Assembly: GCA_024529925.1 (NCBI GenBank)
Contig: JAFEUB010000780.1
Span: 310,001 to 374,000, forward strand
Length of the DNA stretch: 64,000 nucleotides
Direction: 5' to 3'
From: Ophthalmolycus amberensis
Taxonomy: Eukaryota > Chordata > Actinopteri > Perciformes > Zoarcidae
The translations under genes and the position numbers were made by a program. The notes beneath the pieces are model-generated. The model did no database searches and was not told the origin of the DNA. It saw nothing but the letters and a program-made list of their open reading frames with translations. Below, in pieces: positions 29,201 through 42,070 of the stretch (position 1 is the first letter of the stretch; each line of letters opens with the position of its first letter).

Positions 29201-32200
29201 TTACCAAGTTTGCACGAGTGCCTGCCCGGCCTCCTGCTCGGACCTCACCGCTCCCCTGTATTGTGCTCACCCTTGCACTGAGGGCTGCCAGTGTGACCCG
29301 GGCTATGTTCTCAGCGGCAGCCGTTGTGTTCAGCTTGAGGACTGTGGCTGTGAGCACAACGACCTCTATTACCCTCTTAATGACACTTTCTGGGCAGGCC
29401 TCAGTGGTGAGGAAGGTGAATGTACCCTCCGCTGCACCTGCGGGCCTGCCGGGGAAGTCTCCTGCTTCAACGATTCCTGCAAGGAGGGCGAGGTGTGTGT
29501 GGTGGAGGTGGGCTTGCTGGGTTGCTACCCTCGGAGGGAGGGAGTGTGCTCAATCAACCAGAACTCGGTGACAGCCTCCTTTGATGGCACCTTCCTGCTG
29601 ATCCCAGACGACGGCTCCTACTTCCTGCTGAAGCTGTGCAGTGCAGTGCCAGCTAATGGCTCGATGGTTGAGGTGAAGATGGGCAGACGGCTGGTGAACA
29701 AAGGCCCCACTTGGAAAAGACCTGTGATAGTTACAGTGGCTAACCTGGAAGCTCAGATGGGAGGGATAGATTTTGATATCGTAAAGGTTAGTATATTCTC
29801 TACAGAGCAAAATCCTTTTTCTGATCTATGTTTAGCTGTTGCATACCTATGACTGTGACACCTTTTGTGTTCCAGGTGAATGGTGAACCAGTGGTGCTCC
29901 CATACGTCCATCCGATGGAGAAAATGATGATCTACAGAGCACCAGGCAATGCTACAGTGGTGGAGTCCCGTGGTCTGCTTCGTGTCCAGTACACTCGCCA
30001 GGGATACCTCAACATCTCCCTCTCCACCCTCTTCTACAACATTACTTGTGGTCTATGTGGCGTCTTCAATAGCAATGCCACTGATGACCTTCGTCTTCCA
30101 AATGGACGCCTGGCGGAGTCTGCTGAACAGTTCACAGAGGGCTGGCGGTCCATCGCTGATGACCTCACCTGTAATGGTGACTGCGATGCACTGTATCAGA
30201 CGTGCACAGGCTTGCGCCTCTACCAGAATCCTTGGATGTGTGGCAACATCAATGACCCGGGGAATAGTTCATTTCTGGCATGTCATGCAGTGGTCAACCC
30301 CTCGCCATTCTTCAGGAACTGCTTGTACAACATGTGTGTAAAGGAAGGGAATCGCTCAGCCCTGTGTTCTTCACTGCAGGCGTATGCCACCGCCTGTGAG
30401 GACGCTCAAGTAGGCCTCGCTTCCTGGAGGAGCGTCACCAACTGCCGTGAGTTTATGCATCTTCACTTCAAAGCACAGACACTTCCAAAACTGTCTTACT
30501 TTGTAGTAACTTGTTAGCAAGAAATCTGGTCGACACATCAAAAACTGAAAAAAAAAATTTTTAATCTGTATTAACATATACGACATGACATTAAGTGAGG
30601 GGCATATTTCTTCAAAGAATCTTGGCTAGCAGTTTCTTTCTGCTTCCTGTCGCTGTGGTAGATACACAAATATACCACTGTTTTCATATTTAATTTCCTC
30701 TATAACTGCCTATATGTTCCCTTTTTTGGAAGCCAAAAAGTTAATATTTTTCCCGTGTAAAAACACCAAATTGAACTGTACATGTCATTTTGCTTTCTGA
30801 AGAACCTGAATATTGATCGTGTTGCTAGCATCAGAACACTGATGTTTCTTGATTGTGCCCAAATCCGATTCACAGGCCTGTTTCAGAGCAGTCCTTTTGA
30901 CAAAGCTGGAAAAGCACAGCTGGAACTAATAACAATGACAGTGACTCTGTTCCAGCAATTATTGAGATGCAATGTAGCAATTTATTCATTTATTCATTTA
31001 TTAGTCACACCTGTGTTTAACAAGTGAAATTAAAAAGGCCCATTACCCCGGTGCTCAATAGTGTTGCACTAATATTTACCTCTTCTTTAAAAGTACTCCA
31101 CCAAATTCTCAAGCCTTGTGGGCTTGAAAGGTGACTCTGTAAAGCTTGCTCCTTCGCCGACCATTGAAACTTTTCAAAATCACTTCTTCAGCATAATCCC
31201 CCTCTCAGCTCTCAGCAATCATATTTTTTTGCCAACATATGGCTCAATTCACTGCTTCCGTTTGTCGCTAGCAGCACAAAATAGGATCGTAAAAACATAC
31301 ACATGGATGGACGCTCATGTGGTGGATTATGCTGCAGGAGTGGTTTGAGAACACAATCATTTTCTTTTGCCATAAACTTGTTCACCAGTGGATTCAATTG
31401 TAACTGTGGTGAGTCAAAGCTGTCTACATCTGCTACTGGGGGGAGAGATTAAAACTCCTCAAAGCCGCCATTCAATCCTACAGTGGGCGACTCAAATCAA
31501 ACGTTTTTGGAGGATTATTCTTGTAATATGGTTTTGATCGTCTTTGCTCCTCTCTTGCCTTCTCTTCCAATGCTCTTCTGTCTTAGCTCTTCCCTGTCCA
31601 CAGAACAGTCATTTTGACGAGTGCACCGGTGCCTGCCCTCTGACCTGTGCCAACTTAGATGAACCTGAAGAGCCATGCCCTCTGCCATGCCAGGAAGGGT
31701 GTCAATGTGAGGAGGGCTTTGCACTCCGAGATGGCCTGTGTGTGGCACGCAGTGATTGTGGCTGCATGAGCCACGGGCGCCAGCTGGTCACTAATCAGAC
31801 GTTCTGGACGGACTGGGAGTGCCAGGAGCGCTGCTACTGCAATGGTTCTGACAACAGTGTGTACTGTCAGCTCACACCCTGTTACCCTGAGGAATACTGC
31901 AAGGAGAACGACGGCCTGTACTTTTGCCAGCCGCGCACTGAGGCCCTGTGTGTGGTGGCCGGTTATGGACATTTTCTGCCATTTGGCGGCGTCCCGTTTG
32001 AACTGCAGAGCTCTTGTACTCTAAGGATGGCCACCACCAGTTGTGGGAGAGAGAACAGCGACCACACAACCACGAGTGAAATGTTTCCTCAATTTAAATT
32101 GGCAGCTCGTAATGAGGAAAGGGACACAGGCCAGGCTATTTGGGTGAGGGGCTTTGTACTGGAGGTCTACGAGTATGAGATTGAAGTGTCTCGAAGCTAC

Positions 32201-35200
32201 AAAAACACTGTCACGGTGAGTGCATGAAGCGTGAATTAAAAAAGAGCTATGATTATATAATGTGTTCATATCAGGGCATGCCTGTAATATGCATGACCCC
32301 TGAAAGTCACGGTTGTTGTATTTGTGAGGACATGTTATTTCTAATCAAGCCGATTGAATGACCAGGCAGAGGGTGAATTCCTCTTTGATTGGCTTAAGGT
32401 GGATCTAATTTCAATGGGCATCTTTTATCAGGCTGGATTTGGCTCAGACAAAATCCCGATCCTGAGCGACATTTGGACTGGGTTCACAAAGCGACTAAAA
32501 GATCTGAGGAGGAATAGAAAGGACACACATAACCCAACTCACACACACACACACACACACACCAGACTCTTTCTTTTTTATACAATTAGATTATATGAGA
32601 AAACGCATATAAGCTCTTTCAGTGAGTCTTAATGTTATCCATTCATCCCCTGGATTTCTCCTGCACACTTTGAAAACATGCAGGTCAGTTGGATTAGAAA
32701 CTATGACTTGGTACAAAAAAATGCTTCTGTCGGAATGTGTGTGTGTGTGTGTTGTGTGTGTGTGTAGGTGTGTGTGTGTGAGTGTGTGTCAGCTGGTGTG
32801 CATCCTAGAATAAGAGCTAAACCTGTTCAAAGTAGTACCAGTTTTATTGAATCTCTCTTCTCTCAGGTGAATAAGGAGCGTTTGGTCCTTCCTCTGAAGC
32901 TGGGCCCGGGGAAGGTCAACATCTTCACCTGGGGCATGCAGCTCATTCTGGAGACAGACTTTGGCCTGAAGGTGGCCTTTGACTGGAACACTCTCCTCCT
33001 GTTGACGTTGCCCCGCGACCTGTACAACGCTTGCTGCGGCCTCTGCCAGGGCATGCCCTTGTCCCCTCCTACCCTTACCACCACTGACTGGGGCATGGCC
33101 TGGGCAGAGAGGGACACCTTCTGCCAGGTGGGCTGTGGAGACTCCTGTCCACGCTGTGGCCTGGGAGAGACTAGCGCAGCAAATGACTCCCCTCTCATGG
33201 TGGCTGATGCCAACACGAACGGCGACACGGACAATGGGGAAAATGAAGTCGACACAGGCATACGCTTCCACATCGGGAATGGACTGTATGTGTTTGTGGA
33301 GCCGGAGGCGGTGAGGCTTTGTGGGCAAATTGTGGATCGAGGTGGTGCGTTTGCGCGTTGTCACAGCAAGGTGACGCCAGCGTTTTTTTATCAAAGCTGC
33401 CTGCAGGACACCTGTTTGGATCAGGGAGCTCAGGATACAGTCTGTAACTGGCTGCAGATGTATGCCAGCACCTGTCAGACCCAAGGGGTGCCTGTTACCG
33501 GCTGGAGGAGCGACACGCCGTGTGGTGAGTGCAAGTCTGGGCTCACCGTAGATTGTTTTATTTGTTCAGGTTTCTGAAAACTTGTCTTTCCAAAGAAAAT
33601 GTCTTTGAAACTGTAAATAAGTCCACAGAACACACTGTTAAAAGTTTTAACTGGGACTTTTTTTTGGTGGAAAGTAGTTCCAGTGAACTCCCCTAAAACC
33701 AAAGATTGTCTTTTTTCAACATTAATGTTGGTGTGGGTTAAGCAAATGAGATAAGAAGTGTTAATTAGTGGGCTTTATAGGTGTTGGTAGGATTATTCTT
33801 GAACTTTGGATGGAGCACGGCTGTTTCTTCTACTTCTTGTCCTTATGCTAAGCTAGGCTAACCATGCCCTGACTCATCTCAAAAAGAAAGGGAATAAGCA
33901 TGTTTCCCAAAATGTTGAACTATTCCTTTAAAGAGCTGCCGTAGAGCCACGTAAGCTCTATGAGTGGACTCTCCAATCAAAACTCCACAAATTTACCCTT
34001 GAAAAGTCATACTGGAAAATGTCCTATGTGCACGATGTATTCAGCGCAGTCGTTCCCTAATATCTTTGCCAACCTGCCTGCCCCCAGTCCAGAGCTGTTC
34101 ACCTAACAGCCATTACTCCAGCTGTGTGTCGGTTTGCCCGCCCCAGTGCACCCCAGCCCGCGGCCAGAGGGACTGCAGCCAGGATTGTGTGGAGGGCTGC
34201 CAGTGTGACCAGGGCTTCGTGCTCAACGGCAAGGGCTGCATCCTGCCTCAAAACTGTGGCTGCTACACTGATGGCAAGTACTATGAGGTCAGTCTCACAT
34301 CCAGCACTACACGGAATTAACTCACCTTAAATCAGGCAGGTATTACAATCTATAAAGGAAGAACTTCACACTGAACTTATGAATTGGAATGTTTCATCAG
34401 AATTTAGAATTGTTTGAATAGGGCTGAAACTAAAGATTATTTCCTGTTGATTTTGTTTTTGATTAACTGATTAATTATTGAGGCTTTCGAATATCGGAAA
34501 ATATAGAAAAATACCCATTCAAATATTGTACGTGCCGCATGTGACTAACTGGAGTGCCTACCAACCCTAAAACTGTGAAATAAGACAACCTTGTCCTTTT
34601 TTTATGGGCTGCCAGATCAGAAAACATGTGATTCAACAAGCCGTTTAGATTTGGCACCCCATTAGAATATACCTCCATCACCATATTTTTCTCACAAGCC
34701 AATCAGAGCAAACTGGACTTTTTCATAAGGGGGGCTTAAAGAGACTAAAATGGAGCGTTTCAGATGGAGGGTGAATACTGTCAGACAGATAGTGTGAGAA
34801 AAATAATGTTGGTTTTTTTAACATGTTCTAGTAGAAACCCATAATAGAAGTATGACCCTGATAATGAGCATGATATGTCCCCTTTAAAGGCCAAGATTCA
34901 TTTGTTTTGTCAATCAACTAATACATTCCATGTTTCTGCTCTGGTTTTAACGGAAATATTTCTTTATTTCAGCCCAAACAGCTGTTTTGGAACAACGACT
35001 GCACCAAACGCTGCCAGTGCATCGGACGAAACCTGGTCCAGTGCGACCCGAGGCGCTGTAAGGCAGAGGAAGAGTGCGCCCTGCGGTACGGAGTGCGGGG
35101 CTGCTTTGCGCGGCGCTCCCAGCACTGCGTGGCGTCGGGCGGTGGCGTTTTCAGGACCTTCGACGGGGCGTCGCTGCGGCTCCCGGCCTCCTGCTCCTTC

Positions 35201-38200
35201 GTCTTGTCCACCAACTGTCATAAGCTGCCCGACCTCTCCTTCCAGCTCATTGCTAACTTCGATAAATGGAGCACACCCAACCTCACCACCATCTCTCATG
35301 TCTACCTTTACATCAATGAGGAGAATATACTCATCTCAGGCAGCACTGTCAAGGTGAGAGAAGCGGCGGACCCTCGTGCATTTGTCAGTACATCAGCCAC
35401 ATTTTGGAAATACGGATTGACCTTGTTATGATTTCTACACAACAGTTTGGTTAAATTGCATTGACGCTGAAATCGTATCTTAACAGTCACACGAATCAAT
35501 ATTTTATGTTGACAGCAGATCAACTAGTTACATGTAATGTGAAAGGTGTTATATATATAATTAACACCTGACTTTTGGTGTCTTTCAGCTCATTGTTTTG
35601 GTTTTATGGTCCACAACTTCAATTTGTCCTTCACTCTCAAAATGTTCTCGATAATCTTTTCACCAAAAAAAGCTCTGATAAACCCACTGTACACTACCTG
35701 ATGCTTGGTCCCTTAGCATCACTTTCTTATACTCTGAGTATAAGTGTGTCAGTGCCAAAACGGTCGCAGTAAACACGTGAACATTGTGAATTCAGACAAA
35801 AACACTTGCTTACGTTTAGGGAAAAAAGATTGTGGTTTGGGTTAAAAATGCTACTTTCGTCAATTGAAAGTCACACAAAGACAAACATTGTTTGTTTCAC
35901 GCAGGACATGAACAGCTGCCTCCTGGTTGAAAGTCCTGTGTTTGTTTGAGTGGCTAAAACCCTTTTCTTTGTAAGAGGAAGTTTGTGATATTTCTTCTTT
36001 CAAATGCTACTTGGTCTTGCTTTGATGAAATGATTATCTCTATAGGGAGACGATTTCTTGATGTCATCCACTTTCTTTTCATCTGGCTATGTGCCGTCTG
36101 CCTTTATCAAACCTCTCCTCTGGAAACTAAACAAACGGTCCCAAGTCAAATCTGCCTTTTCTTGCCAGAGTACTTGCAGTCCAATTTACCAATTACCACT
36201 AATAGCCTGGTAGAGCTCCTCGAGTTGAAGCTTTAGGCCATAACATTCCACTGAAAGTGCACTCACAGAGGAAGATAATGGGTTGCTGATTTTTTTTAAT
36301 TTCGTCTTAATCCTGCTTGATCTGAGTGAGCTATTTACAGCACGTTTTTCTCAACTGCCTTAAGAACTATGTTAGCGATAATGGGCTCGGGTCATATTTG
36401 CCAGAACAGTAATTACAACACCGTCATAATCTTTGCTTTGGGCTTTCATCTGTTCCTTTCTTTTCTGTTATATGCTACACCTCAGTGACATCCTTTATGA
36501 AAATGAAATCAGTTTATGCAGATGACACCCTAATCTACATCCCTGCCCCAGGTAATCACGCTTGCATGTCTGAGCTCAAACACCACTTCTCTGTTTTCAT
36601 GTCTCTCAGGCAGGAGAAACAAACTGCAATATGTGTTGTCTAACATCACCTTGGTACATTAATTGCAAAAGATTGCACTCATGGTTTCATCTTCGAATTC
36701 CCTCCTCATGTTCAACAATTAAGGACATGACTAGAATTATGATATTTCCTTATTCTATGAGAATTTCTGAACATGATTTTGACCTAAGGGCATGTCTCAG
36801 AGGTCTGACCCCAGCTGTAAAACATGGTTGAAAACGACCGAAATGAACTAAAACTAACCCACCATAATCGGTTAATTTTGATTTCTGTTACTAGAGTTTT
36901 GAATTCTATTAAGTTATGTATTAAGTAGTAACATAAGTAACGTCACCGCCATCAAATCTGCAATCCTGCTTGTGTCAAAGGGAAGGCCTATTATTACTTA
37001 AGTGACAGTGCAGAATTTGGCATGTAATGGTGTGTTATGCTGGCCACTGAAAATAAATGAAATAAAGTAACTTGTGTCTTATCTCAGATATGTAAAGATG
37101 TCCATCTCCTGTGTCTTCACAGGTCAATGGTACACCAGTATCAGTACCGTTTCTAACTGGGCTGATGACACGTCTGTCGACGTCCGAAGGTTTCATTGTC
37201 ATCGACACACCCCAGGACATCCAGGTCCGGTACAACCACTTTAACACCCTGAGCATCACGATGGGCCAGCGGCTTCAGAACAAGGTGTGTGGCCTCTGTG
37301 GGAATTTCAACGGAGACCCCAGTGACGACTACATCACCTCCAGGGGGAAGCCGGCTGTCAGCGCCCTGGAGCTGGCCCAGAGCTGGAAGACCAACGGTAT
37401 GCAGAACAGGTGGGTGAGGCTTACAAACATGTACACTATTTACATGTATATAATCCAACAACTCTTGCGACATCTTTCAGACATCAAAACGCAACATTAG
37501 AGCTGTTCTAATCGACATAGTAACAATGACGACATGTATTGTGAAAGGGGTCTGTCATAGTGACGAACTCTCAGAGATTCATCACAAAACTCTGCTGTTC
37601 TTTCAGCGTCTTTCGTTTATTGTTTTGGCTTTGCAGGCAACAAACACATCCCTCTCCATCATGCTGGTTTAGAAAGTGAAATATCTCACAGCACCAGATA
37701 TTGTTGCCGACTAGCTTAGAGGGTGCTGCTTCTCCCATCACTCAAATGGCTGGCACTTCTTCTGCCATCGTGTGTCTTTTAACCAGTCCTTGCTCAGCGT
37801 ACATACACTATTTACAGATCGGAAAAAGTGTCACAAGCAAATAAGAATAGTGATAAAATAATAACTTTGATAGTTGGCCGTTTGGTCTTCCTCCTCCAGT
37901 TGTGATGAAACCCAGTTTGTGGCTCTGGCTCAGTCCTGTGACAACACGGCGGTGCTGGCGCTGCAAAGTGAAGATGCCTGTCAGAAGCTCACCCAGCTGA
38001 AGGGTTTCTTCCAGCCGTGCCACGGCCTGCTGGATCCCCGGCCCTTCTACCAGTCCTGCTACCTGGACGGCTGCTACAATCACCAAAAGGCTCAGGTCTG
38101 CGGCTCTCTGGCGGCCTACGCAGAGGCCTGCCGCTCCATGGGCACCCTCACCACCAAGTGGATCACCCAGGAGAACTGCTGTAAGGGCACCGCGAGGCAC

Positions 38201-41200
38201 CAGCCTCTCTCAACACACACACACACACACACACACACGGCTCTGCATGTCTCTTGTAAAGATTTATGGTTGGCAGATGAGTGTATGAAATGTTTTTTGT
38301 TTTTTTTAGTAAGAGGAAACTAACCTTTCAAGCTAATCGAGATGAAACTATAATAGTTGGGCGTTAACAGGCTCTTGTTTTTTCCTCTCATTACTGAAAC
38401 AAGCCTTTGATATTATATTTAATATTATAAGTAGGCAACAATAATTAGAATACCGGCATTCAGGCTCCCTCATGTGGCTCAAAGGTGTACTGCAGAAGTA
38501 AACATTAAATAAGAGAATATGGAAGAAATTCTACAAATGTATTTCTCCTGCATCTTTGTGAATGATGAATATGCGTGTGAACTTCTTGAGCTAACAGCGT
38601 GTGTGACAGCTAACATTGTGTGTGGACCTGTCTTTAGCAGAATGGATCTACGACCCCTGTGCAGGAGAGATCTGCACAAACTCCACCTGTGAGCTGGAGA
38701 GCGATGGTGACCTGTGTGGCTGCCCGGAGTTGCCTACCAGCACTGGAGGTGAGTGCTTCACAATGCAATGAGGTATCATCACATCTTTCCCCTGTTTTAA
38801 TCCTGACCCAAGTAGTTTGCAGTAAATTAGGGGTAGCCAAACTTTTTTTGATTCTGGTCCACATACAGAAACAAAATCTAAGGAGTCACAGGCCACGCCA
38901 TAGTGAATGAGTAGTTTTCAACCAGTGACACTGCAAAAACAAAATCAGTCTCACGCTGCCATGTGCAGTACTTGATGTCTGTCCGTGTGTCTGGCAGGTG
39001 ATGATGACATCATCCAGGCGGAGGTGAACTGTAAGCATGCTCAGATGGAGGTCTCCATCTCCAAGTGTAAGCTCTTCCAGCTGGGCTTTGAACGAGAGGA
39101 CGTCAGGGTCAACGACGAGCACTGTGCCGGCATCGAGGGAGAAGACTTCATCTCCTTCCACATCAACAACACTCAGGGACACTGTGGCTCCATCGTGCAG
39201 GTCAGCTTACATTCAGTCATTTTCTTACTTGCTTCACGAGTGTTGGCTGTTCTGATTACTTTGCTTTCTAGCTAGATCGGCTTTTTTTTACAACCGTTTA
39301 TTTTTCTAAAACCTGCCTCTATTCTTTTTACTTTTCTTCCACTCAAAGTCTGGCAAGATACATTATTCCCCAAACTCGTACTCAGGCACCTTGAAGCCAA
39401 AGCAGTGGCTTAAACTTGCATTCTTTCTAATAGCCATCAGGGGCTTACCAGATTGATCGTGATCTTCTCATCTCACTTGCTTCCCTGTTTTCCTGGCAGT
39501 CGAATGGCACACACATCATGTATAAGAATACTGTGTGGATAGAGAGCGTGAACAACACCGGGAACGTCATCACCAGAGATAAGACCATCAACGTGGAGTT
39601 CTCCTGCGCCTACGAACTGGACCTGAGGATCTCGCTGGAGACTGTCATCAAGCCCATGCTCAGGTTAGATAGAGCACATGTAGAATAATAGGTGTACTTC
39701 AGTGAAAACATAATGTCTATGGCTAGCCATAACAAGCAGCTACGTCTTCTCCTCCAGTGTGATAAACCTCACCTTACCGACCCAGGAAGGAAACTTCATC
39801 ACCAAGATGGCTCTGTATAAGAACTCCTCGTACCGAAACCCGTACAGGGAGGGCGAGGTGGTGCTGAGCACGCGAGACATCCTCTTCGTGGGCGTGTTTG
39901 TGGAAGGAGCAGATGAAAACCAGCTGATCCTCATAGTAAACATGTGCTGGGCCACGCCGTCCCGCTACAGCAGCGACCGACTCCGCTACATCATCATAGA
40001 GAGAGGGTAGGCTTGGACACCCCACAAACACACACACAATGTAATCCTCCTTGGCATCACACACACAACTAATGATTTTTCTCATTGCTGATTAAACCGG
40101 GGGCCGATAAAATAGTGAAAATTGCTGATCAAAATGTCCTAGACCCACAGATGGTGTCTTCAAATAGCTTGTTTTGTCCAAAACAGTTAAAAAGCCAAAG
40201 ATATTTGATTTTCAAGGATAAACAGCAGCAAATCCCAACACCACAACCAGTGAATGTTTGGAATTTTTGCTAGAAGCTGAAACATTGAATCTCTAATCAG
40301 ATTATTTAAGGATGAAAAGAACTGATAAAAAGCCAAATTTTAAAGTAGCAGTGCTTATTTTCCGCAGTATGAAGTGCAGATGGTGGCTGATGCTGTGGAT
40401 AAAGGCCAATGGACACTCAACACAGTCTATTCCTTTAATACCTGTCTCTCTCTAGGTGTCCAAACATTAAGGACAACACCATCGGCATGGCAGAGAACGG
40501 CGTCTCACTCACCTGTCGCTTCCACGTCACCGTCTTCAAGTTCATTGGGGATTACGATGAGGTCCACCTCCACTGTGACGTCACCCTGTGTGACTCTGAA
40601 ACGCACGCCTGCAAAGTGGTGAGAAAACCTTAAAACCTCAAAAGTGAAAAGTGGTGATGAAACAATGCGTGCTGTACTGATGTGTGTGTGTCCTGTGCAT
40701 CCAGAACTGTCCACACAAGAGACGCATGTACTCGGAGGACAGTGATCATAAAGAGCACATATTGTCTGTGGGACCCATAAGAAGGAGAGGTAAGTAAGGT
40801 ATTTTAAGAGCTGACCTACTAGCTGTCATAATTCTCTTTGGTATTCCCTCTTAAATCTGTGGAAATCTGCACAGGAGTCAAAGCAAAAGAACTCATAATT
40901 GAATTTCTCATATCCTCAAGAAACATTTTAAATACATGGCCGGTGTTGTCCAAGTTCACGTTACAGAAATGATTCATTTCCAAATCTAATTCCAGCACTT
41001 TCCACAGCTATTCAGTCAAATTCCAAAGCTTTTTGGGGACTTTCATGACTCCCCTGTGACGTCTACCTTTAGAATCAGACTGGTGCGAGGAGGAAAACGG
41101 AGGCTGTGAGCAGATCTGCTCCAGTAAGACGACCGGACCGGTCTGCAGCTGTGTGACTGGGATGCTGCAACGAGATAGGAAAAGCTGCCGGAGTAAGCAC

Positions 41201-42032
41201 CAGACACACAAGTACTCACGAAAAAACACATAGTACTGCAAAGCTGTAAGCACCAGACACACAAGTACTCACGAAAACACACCTAGTACTGCAAAGCTGT
41301 AAGCACCAGACACACAAGTACTCACGAAAAACACACCTAGTACTGCAAAGCTGTAAGCACCAGACACACAAGTACTCACGAAAACACACATCGTACTGCA
41401 AAGCTGTAAGCACCAGACACACAAGTACTCACGAAAAAACACACATCGTACTGCAAAGCTGGTTAATGTCACACGAGGTAGAATTCACACTCATACCAAC
41501 TCAAGATGAAGTGATTATAAAGCAGAGCGCTGCGATGATCTGACTTACCGGTAGTAGGAATGCTGAATTCATCTCTACTTGTGTATTACTTGTTTACATC
41601 TACGTCTCCCTCATTTTTCCAATAAGCCTCGCTTGTCACAGTCTCTTTATGAAACACTGCTGTGGATATTTCACAGGAGCAGCCTGTACAACTTCACAAG
41701 TAACACAAGCTGGACAATTGGTGCAACTTTGATACCGATTTGATCAAGAAATGTTGGTTTATCTCATTTACCTAATGTACTAATGTACCACATGTGTTTA
41801 TTTATTTAAATATATAACAATCAAAGCTATATACGTATATATGCATATGTATACACAACACATTTGTGACGTAACACAAGAAAAAGTGCCACCGAGCGTC
41901 CTATATAATTAATTGTTTCTTCTTTTCGCAGCTGTGAGCTCGAGCTGTAACCTCACACCTGCGGTCTCTCTGCTGAGCATCAGCGCTGTGATCTCCATGC
42001 TCCCGGCTCGTGTTCACACTCTCCTCTCCTAA
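26238..42032 (+). CDS. tecta: alpha-tectorin, 2196 aa, 23 coding exons
   Basis: Exons: 26238-26301, 26385-26521, 26637-26924, 27309-27446, 27549-27714, 27818-28230, 28508-29078, 29176-29786, 29876-30446, 31587-32215, 32867-33524, 34088-34287, 34973-35353, 37123-37409, 37900-38180, 38638-38748, 38998-39200, 39500-39663, 39758-40006, 40456-40618, 40705-40789, 41073-41192, 41932-42032. All phases agree with no internal stop. It is a secreted, GPI-anchored glycoprotein of the tectorial and otolithic membranes of the inner ear. Order: signal peptide (1-21), NIDO (about 98-250), vWF-D1 (from 323, CGLCGNYN near 459), C8/TIL, D2 (from 710, GLCG near 855), D3 (from 1108), D4 (from 1540, CGLCGNFN near 1665), C8, ZP (about 1840-2110), a basic cleavage site (GPIRRR), EGF-like (2127-2160) and a hydrophobic GPI tail. 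Mammalian alpha-tectorin is about 2155 aa. The third D module lacks its GLCG-N-DD signature and has an acidic linker. The start ATG directly follows a pyrimidine tract and AG, so a non-coding exon probably lies upstream. Confidence 0.97.
32542..32790. repeat. (CA)n and (GT)n microsatellites in tecta intron 10
   Basis: A CA tract at about 32542-32562 and a GT tract at about 32736-32790 face each other with about 170 bases between, so the transcript could fold on itself here. They end some 75 bases before the next exon. Confidence 0.85.
33845..33935 (+). repeat. interspersed repeat fragment in tecta intron 11
   Basis: GCTAAGCTAGGCTAACC followed by CATGTTTCCCAAAATGTTGAACTATTCCTTTAAAG resembles a short, very common teleost repeat. 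A similar ending occurs near 16470-16497. Confidence 0.5.
34600..34890 (+). repeat. interspersed teleost repeat in tecta intron 12
   Basis: Landmarks are GGCTGCCAGATCAGA, GAGGGTGAATACTGTCAGACAGA, ACATGTTCTAGTAGAAACCC and AATGAGCATGATATGTCCCCTTTAAAGG. They resemble a non-autonomous element frequent in percomorph genomes. The end falls about 85 bases before exon 13. Confidence 0.6.
36430..36840 (+). mobile_element. degenerate LINE reverse-transcriptase fragment (L2/CR1-like)
   Basis: Sense-strand translation around 36500-36545 reads SVYADDTLIYIPAPG, the catalytic YADD box of a non-LTR reverse transcriptase in its usual context. Similarity continues into a decayed region with stops and frameshifts. 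It sits in tecta intron 13 in the same orientation as the gene. It is a dead 5'- and 3'-truncated copy. Confidence 0.7.
38214..38238. repeat. (CA)n microsatellite in tecta intron 15
   Basis: A CA tract of 12 units starts 34 bases after the donor at 38181. Confidence 0.95.
41193..41460 (+). repeat. five-copy minisatellite starting at the tecta exon 22 donor
   Basis: Five direct tandem copies of 53, 53, 54, 53 and 55 bases, each starting GTAAGCACCAGACACACAAG and ending TACTGCAAAGCT. The copies differ mainly in the length of an A run and in CATAG/CCTAG/CATCG before the end. The first copy begins exactly at the 5' splice site of exon 22, so each later copy carries an AAGCT-GTAAGC donor-like site. 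Reverse-strand open frames across it are artefacts. Confidence 0.96.
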
Positions 42033-42064
42033 CACCCTGCGAGCCAAGGGGACATATGAAAAAG

Positions 42065-42070
42065 AATAAA
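42065..42070 (+). terminator. probable tecta polyadenylation signal
   Basis: AATAAA lies only 33 bases after the tecta stop codon. A second AATAAA at 43637-43642, in a T-rich to G/T setting, would give a 1.6 kb 3' UTR. Both are candidates. Confidence 0.4.

Noticed and set aside
32789..33484. 231-codon minus-strand frame opposite tecta exon 11
   Set aside because: It is an antisense shadow. The plus frame carries the conserved tectorin sequence in phase with its neighbours.
38628..38648. Acceptor at AGCAG/AATGG for tecta exon 16
   Set aside because: Joined to the preceding exon it would create a stop codon. Using the AG three bases earlier (exon from 38638) keeps the frame and gives the expected N-C-S sequence.
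41008..41472. Minus-strand frames with repeated LCVWCLQLCS-type peptides, and a superficial likeness to a CRISPR array
   Set aside because: They come from the tandem minisatellite. Units are contiguous with no unique spacers, and the setting is a vertebrate intron.
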